Source of the DNA: DAOUEH01 sp034430515
GTDB taxonomy: Bacteria > Chloroflexota > Dehalococcoidia > Dehalococcoidales > RBG-16-60-22
DNA length: 21,628 nt
Direction: 5' to 3'
NCBI GenBank assembly: GCA_034430515.1
Contig: DAOUEP010000036.1
Coordinates: forward strand, 1-21,628
Of the stretch, positions 1 to 7,248 are shown in pieces. A program made the translations under genes and the position numbers. Under the pieces are notes generated by a model. It worked only from the letters and a program-made list of their open reading frames with translations, searched no databases and was not told where the DNA came from. Positions within the stretch are counted from its first letter, which is position 1. Every line of letters starts with the position of its first letter.

Positions 1-988
1 GCCGGCCTCCGAACTCATCGGCATCCCCGACGGCCTGACGGCCGGCTATCAATTGGGCAGCCTGGCCTACGCGGCCGGCTCCAACATCCTCTCCATGATT
101 GATATCTCGGTAGCTGCCAGGGTCGTCACCTACACCGATACCCTGAGCGTGGTCGTTCCCAACGTCGCCTCCCCGGCCGAGGGCGCTGTCGTCAACGCGG
201 CAGCCGCCATCATCACCATCGACCCGGTGACGGGCGCTACCGGCTACAACATTCAGTGGGATACCCGCGCCGACTACCTGGCTGGTACCGGCGGCGTGGC
301 CTACGCCTTCCCGCTCATCCTCAGCGTTCCGCTGACGCTTAACGGTGCTGGCGTAGTCCTCCCGCCCGCGGGCGCGACCATCTACTACCGCGTCAGGGTA
401 GTCACTCCTCTGCTGGGTCCCTGGTCGGCTAACCACACCCTGCAGACCGAGCTAGTTCCGGCCCAGCCCAACGCTCCTGTTCCCTTCGGCCCGGCGGTGG
501 GCGGCACGAACTACGGCGGCACGGATGCTCCGCTGCAGCCCACCTTCCAGTGGGGCAGCGTCCCCGGCGCCACCGGCTACGAGTTCCAGCTGGCCACCGA
601 TACTGGTTTCACCAGTCTCATCGTTGATGCCACCGGCGCCAACGCGCTGGGCAACGTCAACTCCTACCAGCTGACCTCGGCCACCCTGGCCTACAACACC
701 ACCTACACCTGGAGGGTCCGCGGCATCAGCGCCACCACCAACACCGCTTGGACCCAGGGGGTGACCTTCACCACGATGGACGTCCCGGCAACTACCGGAC
801 CTGTGGTAACAGTTACTCAGATACCGGCATCTACTATCACGGTTGAATACCCGACCCCGACTCAAACCGAAATCGTCGTTGAGTCGAACCAGATTTCTTC
901 CGCCTACATCTGGGTGATTATTGCCATCGGCGCCGTCCTGGTGATTGCGGTTATTGTCCTGATTGTCCGCACCAGGCGCTCTGCCTAA
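1..988 (+). CDS. Surface protein, Fn3-like domains with C-terminal membrane anchor (5' partial)
   Basis: The frame is open from the first bases of the window, so the gene begins upstream; the TTG at 53 lies inside the protein and is not its start. Visible parts are the end of a propeller-like region, two Fn3-like domains (signatures LGPWSANHTLQT and TTYTWRVRGIS), a short Thr/Pro/Val linker, one hydrophobic helix (about 24 residues, IWVIIAIGAVLVIAVIV) and a basic tail, RTRRSA. This fits a protein displayed outside the cell and held by a C-terminal helix. The segment just before the first Fn3 domain (AAGSNILSMID, YTDTLSVVVP) aligns with the end of the propeller in the next gene (AGNRLWSFDN, FDDTLVTAVAP), so the two look paralogous with the same architecture. 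Molecular function is unknown. Confidence 0.85.
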   Translation, partial: PASELIGIPDGLTAGYQLGSLAYAAGSNILSMIDISVAARVVTYTDTLSVVVPNVASPAEGAVVNAAAAIITIDPVTGATGYNIQWDTRADYLAGTGGVAYAFPLILSVPLTLNGAGVVLPPAGATIYYRVRVVTPLLGPWSANHTLQTELVPAQPNAPVPFGPAVGGTNYGGTDAPLQPTFQWGSVPGATGYEFQLATDTGFTSLIVDATGANALGNVNSYQLTSATLAYNTTYTWRVRGISATTNTAWTQGVTFTTMDVPATTGPVVTVTQIPASTITVEYPTPTQTEIVVESNQISSAYIWVIIAIGAVLVIAVIVLIVRTRRSA

Positions 989-1029
989 CACGGTCAGACG
1001 GATAAAACCGTAACCTCCTAAGGAATGAC

Positions 1030-1064
1030 GAGAGCCCCCCGAAATTCGGGGGGCTCTCTCTTTA
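1030..1064 (+). terminator. Rho-independent terminator after the first surface protein
   Basis: The arms GAGAGCCCCCC (1030-1040) and GGGGGGCTCTC (1048-1058) are fully complementary around the loop GAAATTC, whose ends can also pair. The hairpin is followed by TCTTTAT. It lies 42 bases past the stop codon and before the next promoter. Confidence 0.9.
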
Positions 1065-1110
1065 TCCGGCGGGCCAGACCGCGCCGCCCGGCGGCGCGCG
1101 CCGCAGAGTA

Positions 1111-1139
1111 TTGACTTACCCACTATTTAGCAGTAAAAT
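1111..1139 (+). promoter_or_regulatory. Promoter TTGACT-17-TAAAAT, apparently giving a leaderless mRNA
   Basis: The -35 box TTGACT is at 1111-1116 and the -10 box TAAAAT at 1134-1139, with 17 bp between. Transcription should begin near 1145-1147, which is at the GTG start codon of the next gene. The TTG at 1111 that would give the longest reading frame is therefore the -35 box, not a start codon. Confidence 0.8.
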
Positions 1140-1146
1140 TCGCCAT

Positions 1147-4100
1147 GTGTCTAATAACAGATTCCCCCGCAAGGTAGCCCCGGCACGGTTCATTTTAATC
1201 CTGGGGCTCTTCTGCCTGCCCGTTATTCCGGCCGTTACCCCCGCCCAACCCGCCGCCGCCGACGCGGCCGTCACCTGGACTAAAGTCAACATCCCGACCC
1301 AGGGCGAGGCCGGGGGGTGGGGTCTGGCCAGCGGCTCCGATATCCGCCACTTGACCGCCTCCCCCGACGGCACCCTCTACGCCGCCGTCACGGGGCTGAC
1401 CTACACCCTCTACCGCTCCACGGATAACGGCGTCAGCTGGCGGCCCGTCGCCGGGGTGCAGACCGAAATCAGCGCCGTCGCCATCTCGCCCCACGACGCC
1501 GGCAGCCTCTACTACGCCACGGCCGCGGACGTCTATGGCTCGACCGACGGCGGCCAGTCCTTCGTCTGGTTCCCGCCGAACCCCGGCGGGGCCGGCAGCG
1601 ACAACATCGCCATAACCTCGCTGGCCGTCGCCTGGGACGGCAGCGACGTCATCGCCGTCGGCACCCGGGACGGCGACGGCGGCCAGTACGGCGGCGTCTA
1701 CCTCCTCGACGAGAGTAATACCTACTCGCTCTGGCAGGACACCGGTCTGGCAGGCCGCGATGTCTACGGCCTGGCCTTCTCGCCCGGTTACGGCCACGAC
1801 CGCCAGCTGGTGGCCGTCGTCACCGACGAGACCGACACCTTTGTTACCAGCCAGATAAGCCAGACCGGCTGGGGCTACCATATCGGCGCGGCCCAACTGG
1901 ACCGGGACAACTCCGGAGTACCCACCCCCGTGGCCGTCAGCGAACCAGCCGCGTTCGTCTTCCCCGCCGGCTACAACGCCATCACCCCGGCGGGCATCCG
2001 GCACTTCTTCGTCAGCATCAGCACCGGCGGCGGCAGCGGCGACCTGTACGAAATCCACCAGAACTACGCCCCCACCGCCTCGCTGGCCATCGACCTCAAC
2101 ATCGGCCAGCTCTACGGCCAGGCCAATCTGGATATCGCCAGCATCGCCAGCGCCGGCGGCAATCCGGCCTTTCTCCTGGCCGGGGCGGCCGGCAGCGCCC
2201 AGGTCTACCTGAGCAGCGACGGCGGCCTAAGCTGGACGATGAGCTACAAAGAGCCGACCGGTGACGGCACCACCATCGTGCTCCCGGCACCGGACTTCGC
2301 CGGCAGCGGCCGTATCTACGCCGCCACCAGCGGCGCCGGCAGCGCCCTTTCCGTAAGCCGGGACAGCGGCGCCACCTGGAACCAGGTGGGGCTGATTGAC
2401 AGCACCATTACCGCCATCGTTGACCTGGCGCCTTCCCCCGCCTACAGTCAGGATGCCACCCTCTTCATGCTCAGTTTCGGCGGGGGACACGGCAGCCTCT
2501 GGCGCAGCCACGACGACGGCGCCGGCTGGGAGCGCATCCTGTCCAGCTACCTGAACGAGGTGGACGACCTGACTCTGGTGGGCCTGCCGCCGCAGTACGG
2601 CGCCGGCGCCGCCACCATCTTCGCGGCGGGGCAAAGCGGGGGCCACCCTGCCCTCTGGCAGTCCACCGACGACGGCCAGCTCTTCCGCCGCCGCCTCACC
2701 AGCGACCCGGTCAGCGGCGCCGCCTTTGCCATCGACACCTGGGCCATCGTCAGCGACAGCGTCCTCTTCGTCGGCGGCAACAATTACGTCTACCGGACGG
2801 ATAACGGCGGCTATTTCTATACCGGCCGGGCCGAGGCCGGTAACCACCCCCTCACCTCGCTCGCCCTCTCGCCGGGCTACCCGCAGGACGGCACCTTGCT
2901 TACCGGTAACAGCGACGGCTGGGTCTATGGCTCTACCGATAGCGGCGTTTCTTTCCACCCCATGCCCGCCGACGCCGCCGCGGCGCCGCTTACCGACCAC
3001 ATCCGGGTCGCCTTCGACCCCGGCTTCGATGTCAACGGCACCGTCTACGCCGCCAGCGATACCCCCGACGGGGGCGTCGCCCGTTTCGTCGTCGGCCGGG
3101 ACGAGGCCTGGGAAGGCATCGACGGCAGTCTTCCCGCCGGGGCCGAGCTCGACCGGCTCGGCCTCTCCCCGTCCGGCACGCTCTACGCCACCAATACCAT
3201 CGCCGACGGCGGGCTGGAGCGCTGCCTCAACCCGACCTCCTCCCCCGGCTCCGCCTTCGAAACGGTTACCCGCGGCCTCGGCGACGGCGCCACCCTCACC
3301 GGCCTGTGGCAGGCGGGCAACCGGCTCTGGTCGTTCGACAACACCAACCTCAGGCTGATGACCTTTGACGATACCCTGGTCACGGCGGTAGCCCCCGTTT
3401 CGCCCGACGCGGGGGCCACCGGCTGCGGCACCCTGGTCGAGCACACCGTCCGCAACATCGTCCTCGACTGGGCCACGCGGACGGGGGCCACCGACTACCA
3501 GTGGCAGTGCACCGACGCGACCAATTTCGACGCCGTCCCGGCTAATCTCCAGGACGTCACCACCACCAGCTCCGCCCGCCTGCCGGACCTGGAACCGGGC
3601 ACCACTTACCGCTGGCGGGTACGCGCCAATAACCCGGTGCTGGGCCCCTGGTCGGCGGTACAGACCTTTACCACCACTCTGGATACCGAGCCCATCGGCC
3701 TCCAGCCGGAAAGCCCGGCCGCCGGGGAAAGCGGGATAGCCGTAAGACCGCTCTTCCAGTGGACGGCCGTCGCCGGGGCCACCGCCTACGAGCTGCTGGT
3801 GGCCACGGACATTGATTTCCAGCGCCCGGCCATCGTCAAGACGGGGGAATACGCCCTGCCCGCCAACGCCTGGCAGTGCGACGTCGGCCTGGAGCACGCC
3901 ACCACCTACTACTGGAAGATCAGGGCGGTAAACTCAAGCTCGCTGAGCAGCTGGAGCGCCGTCGGGGTCTTCACCACGGCCTCGCCGGAAGCCAGCGCCC
4001 CCCCGGAGGTAACGGCAGCACCCGCCTCCTCCCCGATCGTCGGGGACAGCCCCGACCCCGCCACGTTAGCGCCCCCGGCCGAAACCGGGCCGCTGGCAGT

Positions 4101-4257
4101 ATTACCGCCGACCCAGGACAACACCGCCCCGCCCGCGGCCACCAACTCCTTTATCGTTTCCGGCTGGGCCCTCTACCTCGTCGGCGGGCTGCTTTTTATT
4201 ATCGCCCTGGCGCTCTTCGTCATTCTGGCCATGGCCATCAGGATGCGGCGCCCCTAG
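1147..4257 (+). CDS. Large Asp-box beta-propeller/Fn3 surface protein with signal peptide and C-terminal anchor
   Basis: The GTG at 1147 is chosen as start because the upstream in-frame TTG is the -35 box; this gives about 1036 residues. The N-terminus has basic residues followed by a hydrophobic stretch (FILILGLFCLPVIPAV), a signal peptide. The body carries at least eight Asp-box (BNR) turns: STDNGVSW, STDGGQSF, SSDGGLSW, SRDSGATW, SHDDGAGW, STDDGQLF, RTDNGGYF and STDSGVSF, as in sialidase/sortilin-type propellers. Two Fn3-like domains follow (TTYRWRVRANNPVLGPWS; TTYYWKIRAVNSSSLSSWS), then a Pro/Ala/Ser/Thr-rich linker, a transmembrane helix (WALYLVGGLLFIIALALF) and the tail RMRRP. No sialidase catalytic residues are evident, so an enzyme role is not claimed. 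It is likely a structural or binding protein of the envelope and a paralogue of the preceding gene. Confidence 0.9.
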   Translation: MSNNRFPRKVAPARFILILGLFCLPVIPAVTPAQPAAADAAVTWTKVNIPTQGEAGGWGLASGSDIRHLTASPDGTLYAAVTGLTYTLYRSTDNGVSWRPVAGVQTEISAVAISPHDAGSLYYATAADVYGSTDGGQSFVWFPPNPGGAGSDNIAITSLAVAWDGSDVIAVGTRDGDGGQYGGVYLLDESNTYSLWQDTGLAGRDVYGLAFSPGYGHDRQLVAVVTDETDTFVTSQISQTGWGYHIGAAQLDRDNSGVPTPVAVSEPAAFVFPAGYNAITPAGIRHFFVSISTGGGSGDLYEIHQNYAPTASLAIDLNIGQLYGQANLDIASIASAGGNPAFLLAGAAGSAQVYLSSDGGLSWTMSYKEPTGDGTTIVLPAPDFAGSGRIYAATSGAGSALSVSRDSGATWNQVGLIDSTITAIVDLAPSPAYSQDATLFMLSFGGGHGSLWRSHDDGAGWERILSSYLNEVDDLTLVGLPPQYGAGAATIFAAGQSGGHPALWQSTDDGQLFRRRLTSDPVSGAAFAIDTWAIVSDSVLFVGGNNYVYRTDNGGYFYTGRAEAGNHPLTSLALSPGYPQDGTLLTGNSDGWVYGSTDSGVSFHPMPADAAAAPLTDHIRVAFDPGFDVNGTVYAASDTPDGGVARFVVGRDEAWEGIDGSLPAGAELDRLGLSPSGTLYATNTIADGGLERCLNPTSSPGSAFETVTRGLGDGATLTGLWQAGNRLWSFDNTNLRLMTFDDTLVTAVAPVSPDAGATGCGTLVEHTVRNIVLDWATRTGATDYQWQCTDATNFDAVPANLQDVTTTSSARLPDLEPGTTYRWRVRANNPVLGPWSAVQTFTTTLDTEPIGLQPESPAAGESGIAVRPLFQWTAVAGATAYELLVATDIDFQRPAIVKTGEYALPANAWQCDVGLEHATTYYWKIRAVNSSSLSSWSAVGVFTTASPEASAPPEVTAAPASSPIVGDSPDPATLAPPAETGPLAVLPPTQDNTAPPAATNSFIVSGWALYLVGGLLFIIALALFVILAMAIRMRRP

Positions 4258-4262
4258 CCACA

Positions 4263-4291
4263 TTGACACCATCCCCCGGCTGTTATATCCT
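4263..4291 (+). promoter_or_regulatory. Promoter TTGACA-17-TATCCT
   Basis: A perfect -35 box (4263-4268) stands 17 bp before TATCCT (4286-4291), with start ATG 4327 downstream. It lies directly after the stop codon of the propeller gene. Confidence 0.65.
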
Positions 4292-4326
4292 AGTAGCCAA
4301 ATAACTCATCGGGGAGGGCAAGCGCT

Positions 4327-4653
4327 ATGGCCAATACATCCACGGGTCTGCAGGAAAACGTCGCCGCGCTGCTGTGCTACGTCCTGGGCTGGGTCAGCGG
4401 CATCATCTTCCTCATCCTCGAGCCGGGGAACCGGCTCATCCGCTTTCACGCTTTGCAGTCGATACTCGTCTTCGGGATACTTACCGTCGTCGGCCTGGTT
4501 TTCATATGGGTGCCGGTGCTGGGGGTAGTCCTCAACTGGCTGTGCGGGGTAGTCGGCTTCATCGCGTGGATTATCCTCATGGTTCTGGCGGGGCAGGGCA
4601 GGAAATACAAGGTGCCCTGGGTGGGCAACCTGGCCGAAAAGTGGGCCGGGTAA
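4327..4653 (+). CDS. DUF4870 (Tic20-like) small membrane protein
   Basis: This 108-residue protein has three hydrophobic helices. The signature is a FHALQS motif after a short polar turn (NRLIRFHALQS), typical of the DUF4870/Tic20-like family; the C-terminal tail is soluble (GRKYKVPWVGNLAEKWAG). The RBS GGAGGG lies 8 bases before ATG. It has its own promoter and is not close enough to the propeller gene to require co-transcription. Family members are inner-membrane proteins without an agreed biochemical role. Confidence 0.85.
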   Translation: MANTSTGLQENVAALLCYVLGWVSGIIFLILEPGNRLIRFHALQSILVFGILTVVGLVFIWVPVLGVVLNWLCGVVGFIAWIILMVLAGQGRKYKVPWVGNLAEKWAG

Positions 4654-4678
4654 AGACGCTACCCGACCAGCGCCGCAT

Positions 4679-4707
4679 TTGACTGGCCCCCGCCGAAGCC
4701 TTAGACT
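4679..4707 (+). promoter_or_regulatory. Promoter TTGACT-17-TAGACT
   Basis: The -35 box TTGACT is at 4679-4684 and the -10-like TAGACT at 4702-4707, spacing 17. The same -10 variant occurs in the heliorhodopsin promoter, which supports it as a functional form in this genome. Confidence 0.6.
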
Positions 4708-4741
4708 TTAATCAGGAATATCGGTCGGGAAGGAGCTAGGT

Positions 4742-4930
4742 ATGCCGCTGGTAACCATCAAGATTATTGAAGGCCGCACCGCCGAGCAGAAGCGCGGCCT
4801 GGCCAGGGACGTCACCGAGGCCGTCGTTAAGAACGTGGGCTGCCCGCCCCAGGCGGTGACGATTGACATCGTCGAGATGAAAGAGGGCAACATCGCCCAG
4901 GGCGGCAAGCTCTTCAGCGACGGGCGCTAG
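4742..4930 (+). CDS. 4-oxalocrotonate tautomerase family protein
   Basis: This 62-residue protein starts MPLVTIKIIEGR. After Met removal Pro1 is the expected catalytic base, and Arg11 and the helix EQKRGLARDVTEAV are conserved, as is the GG turn near residues 53-54. Aligned with canonical 4-OT, Arg39 is Thr and Phe50 is Ile, so two substrate-contacting positions of the catabolic enzyme are missing. It is therefore a tautomerase-fold protein of uncertain substrate. An RBS (GGAAGGAG) precedes ATG. Thirteen bases separate it from the flavoprotein gene, so the two probably form an operon. Confidence 0.9.
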   Translation: MPLVTIKIIEGRTAEQKRGLARDVTEAVVKNVGCPPQAVTIDIVEMKEGNIAQGGKLFSDGR

Positions 4931-4943
4931 CCGGGAGGCAACC

Positions 4944-5507
4944 TTGCACGTTCTGGGTATCATGGGCAGCCCCCGCATCAAGGGTAACTCCGACCTGCTG
5001 CTGGACGAGGCCCTGGCCGGGGCGCGGGAGGCGGGGGCCGAGACCGAGAAAATCACCGTCGCCAAGCTCAAGATTGAGCCCTGCGAGGAGTATTACGCCT
5101 GCCTCAAGGACGGCCGGTGCGTCATCCACGACGACATGGGCGCCGTCTACGATAAGCTCCTGGCCGCCGACGCCGTCATCGTGGCCTCGCCCATCTTTTT
5201 CTACACCGTCAGCGCCCAGCTCATGCCGCTCATCAGCCGCTGCCAGGCGCTCTGGGTCAGGAAATACGTGCTCAAGGCCATGGATATCCCGGTGAGGAAA
5301 GGGGCCTTTATCGCCGTCGGCGCCACCAAAGGCCAAAAGCTCTTCGACGGGCCCAAACTGACGATACGCTACTTCTTCCAGGCCATCAACGTGGAGTTGC
5401 GCGAGGAGCTGCTCATCCGGGGGGTGGACAAGCGGGGGGAGATTAAAGACCACCCCGACCACCTGGCCGCCGCCCGCGCCCTGGGGAAAAGGCTGGCGAC
5501 CGCCTAG
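4944..5507 (+). CDS. NADPH-dependent FMN reductase / iron-sulfur flavoprotein family
   Basis: This flavodoxin-fold protein has 187 residues. The N-terminus GIMGSPRIKGNSDLLL is the FMN-phosphate loop, and ASPIFFYTVSAQLMPLISR is the second FMN-contacting segment of the family. The start is TTG with GGGAGG 5 bases upstream. In this group a C-x2-C-x2-C-x5-C block usually follows strand 2. Here the block has C47, C53 and C59 with Tyr at the second position (50), so a canonical four-cysteine cluster is not possible. A flavin-dependent oxidoreductase role is likely; substrate unknown. Its stop codon overlaps the stop codon of the convergent zinc-ribbon gene in a shared CTAG. Confidence 0.85.
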   Translation: MHVLGIMGSPRIKGNSDLLLDEALAGAREAGAETEKITVAKLKIEPCEEYYACLKDGRCVIHDDMGAVYDKLLAADAVIVASPIFFYTVSAQLMPLISRCQALWVRKYVLKAMDIPVRKGAFIAVGATKGQKLFDGPKLTIRYFFQAINVELREELLIRGVDKRGEIKDHPDHLAAARALGKRLATA

Positions 5508-5734
5508 ACCTCGCCGCGGAGCGCCTTCCAGCGCTCCTCCCCCAGGCACTGGCGCGCCGAGGGGCACCACTCGATGCAGGAGGGCGTCCGCTCCTTATAG
5601 ACGTACTGGCCGCACTTCTTACACTTAATCTTCAGCTCGTCGGAGAACATCTCCACCTCGGCGCCGCAGTTGGGGCACCTGTACAGGGCGGCCCGCAGGT
5701 TGCGGATGTCCTGGCCGGGGCACTTGCTTTCCAT
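5504..5734 (-). CDS. Small zinc-ribbon protein
   Basis: The ATG at 5734 is preferred over the upstream GTG (5743), because AGGAGG ends 7 bases before it and overlaps the GTG. The 76-residue product has CPNCG (two Cys) and CKKCG (two Cys) about 20 residues apart, a rubredoxin/zinc-ribbon-type metal site. A third Cys cluster follows (CIEWCPSARQC), resembling the cysteine-rich tails of small redox-associated proteins. The function is not known. It is transcribed toward the flavoprotein gene and overlaps its end by 4 bases. Confidence 0.75.
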   Translation of the reverse strand: MESKCPGQDIRNLRAALYRCPNCGAEVEMFSDELKIKCKKCGQYVYKERTPSCIEWCPSARQCLGEERWKALRGEV

Positions 5735-5773
5735 TCCCGTCACCTCCTGGCGCTTCGTGAGCCAGACTGACTT

Positions 5774-5816
5774 ATTATAGGACGTTTACCCCGAATATCT
5801 ACAATGACTTTAGTCA
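5774..5816 (-). promoter_or_regulatory. Possible promoter and adjacent dyad for the zinc-ribbon gene
   Basis: On the minus strand a perfect TATAAT (5774-5779) lies 19 bp from TTGTAG (5799-5804), a weak -35 with long spacing. Immediately upstream is the dyad TGACTTTAGTCA (5805-5816), five-base arms around TT. A protein bound there would touch the -35 region. The dyad is short enough to be chance. Confidence 0.4.
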
Positions 5817-5858
5817 CACGGGGCTTTACCCCGCCCCTCTTCTAAAAAACCCCAAAGT

Positions 5859-5888
5859 TTGACTTCCCCTCGCCCGGCGTGCTATACA
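5859..5888 (+). promoter_or_regulatory. Promoter TTGACT-18-TATACA
   Basis: The -35 box is at 5859-5864 and the -10 box at 5883-5888. The in-frame GTG at 5879 falls inside this promoter, which argues for the ATG at 5936 as the true start of the next gene. Confidence 0.7.
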
Positions 5889-5935
5889 GAAATAGCGCCA
5901 GCGCCAGACCCAATCATCGCCCGGAGGACAAACCC

Positions 5936-7108
5936 ATGAAAATCACCCGGATAGAATGCATCCCCGTCTCCATACCCTTCGTCAAGCCGATTAAAATGGG
6001 CGGCGGCACGGCCGCCTGCGCCGATTCGGTGGTCGTCAAGATACACACCGACGAAGGCATCACCGGCGTCTGCGAGACGGGCGACACCTCGCCCTGGTAC
6101 ATGGGCGAAAGCCAGGACTCCATCATGTACAACATCAACCGGGTCTACGGCCCCCAGGTGCTTCTGGGCGAAGACCCCTTCAACATCGAGCGAATCGTGG
6201 CCGGGATGGACCGGGCCGCCAAGCTCAATAACCAGTCCAAGGCGGTCATCGATTACGCCCTCCACGATATCATGGGCAAGGCCTTGGGCGTGCCCGTTTA
6301 TAAACTCCTCGGCGGGCTTTCCAACCCCAGAATCGCGCTGGCCTTCGTCATGTCCTCGGGCACGCCGGACGAGGTGACCGCCGAGGGCCGCGCCCTGGTC
6401 AAGGCCGGTTTCCGGGGTCTTAAGCTCAAGGTGGGCGCCAAGCCCATCGGCGAAGACCTGGAGATGCTGGGGGCGCTGCGGCAGGCGGTGGGCAAGGACA
6501 TCAAAATCATCACCGATACCAACGGCAGCTGGCACTATCTGGAGGCGCTCCAGTTCCTCCGCGGGGCCGCTAAATATGACCTCTTCCTGGCCGAGCAGCC
6601 GGTGCCCTACTGGGACATCGACGGCATGGCCCGCCTGCGCCGCAAGGCGGACGTGCCCATCTTCGCCGACGAGGCCGCCGCCGAGCCGAGCGACCTCCTC
6701 AAGCTGTTGCAGCGCGACGCCGTGGACGGCTTTTTCCTCAAGGTGCCCAAGGCGGGCGGCATCCACAAGTCGCAGAAATGGGTCGCCATCGCCAAGGCGG
6801 CCGGCCTGGTGGTCATGTGCGGCTGCATGGTCGACTCCGGCCTGGGCGCCGCCGCCAGCGCCCACTTCCTGGCGGCTACCGAGTGGATGGGCAAAATCGA
6901 GCAGGAGGCCATCGGGCCCCTGAACCTCTACAACGTCCACGATACGGTGAGCCAGCCCCTCCCCGACGACCTGGCGGTGAACACCCTGCGCTACGAGGGC
7001 GGCTACCTCTACCCGCCCGACGGCCCCGGCCTGGGCGTGGAGCTCAACGAGGCGGCCGTGAAAAAGCTGGCCACCCCCGGCAAGAGCCCGACGGTCATCG
7101 GTAAGTAG
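5936..7108 (+). CDS. Mandelate racemase / muconate-lactonizing enzyme superfamily protein
   Basis: ATG 5936 has GGAGG 8 bases upstream and follows the promoter; it gives 390 residues, usual for the family. The N-terminal capping domain begins MKITRIECIPVSIPF. The barrel shows the KLK motif (K163, K165), metal ligands D194 (ITDTNGSW), E220 (LAEQP) and D245 (FADEA), the second catalytic Lys K269 (FLKVPKAGG) and a C-terminal DGPGLGVEL. These fit the MLE-type subgroup of the enolase superfamily, in which two lysines abstract or return a proton alpha to a carboxylate. Cycloisomerase, dipeptide epimerase and o-succinylbenzoate synthase members share these residues, so the reaction cannot be named. 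No pathway partner for it is evident beyond the nearby tautomerase and flavoprotein. Confidence 0.92.
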   Translation: MKITRIECIPVSIPFVKPIKMGGGTAACADSVVVKIHTDEGITGVCETGDTSPWYMGESQDSIMYNINRVYGPQVLLGEDPFNIERIVAGMDRAAKLNNQSKAVIDYALHDIMGKALGVPVYKLLGGLSNPRIALAFVMSSGTPDEVTAEGRALVKAGFRGLKLKVGAKPIGEDLEMLGALRQAVGKDIKIITDTNGSWHYLEALQFLRGAAKYDLFLAEQPVPYWDIDGMARLRRKADVPIFADEAAAEPSDLLKLLQRDAVDGFFLKVPKAGGIHKSQKWVAIAKAAGLVVMCGCMVDSGLGAAASAHFLAATEWMGKIEQEAIGPLNLYNVHDTVSQPLPDDLAVNTLRYEGGYLYPPDGPGLGVELNEAAVKKLATPGKSPTVIGK

Positions 7109-7125
7109 AAGTGGTCTGATGGCGG

Positions 7126-7150
7126 GCCGTCCCGTCGGGGCGGTTTCCGT
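7126..7150 (+). terminator. Possible terminator after the MR/MLE gene
   Basis: CCGTCCC (7127-7133) pairs with GGGGCGG (7137-7143), including one G-T pair, around a GTC loop, followed by TTTCCGTTT. The T tract is interrupted, so termination may be weak. Confidence 0.45.
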
Positions 7151-7248
7151 TTATCCGCCGGCGACCGAAGCTTCGCCGAAACCCCCTTCCCCCCGCGAGT
7201 GCGCCCGATACGGTTTCCCCCCATAGATTCACCCCAAGGAGTTAAACA

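Noticed and set aside
2227..3897. Minus-strand open frame of 556 codons inside the propeller gene
   Set aside because: It is low-complexity Gly/Val/Ala-rich translation opposite repeated Asp-box coding; a codon-bias shadow.
1147..4257. Sialidase assignment from the Asp-box repeats
   Set aside because: Asp-boxes are structural. The arginine triad and other catalytic residues of sialidases were not found.
5879..5935. Longer start for the MR/MLE gene
   Set aside because: The GTG at 5879 overlaps the -10 box. ATG 5936 has a good ribosome site and matches the family N-terminus.
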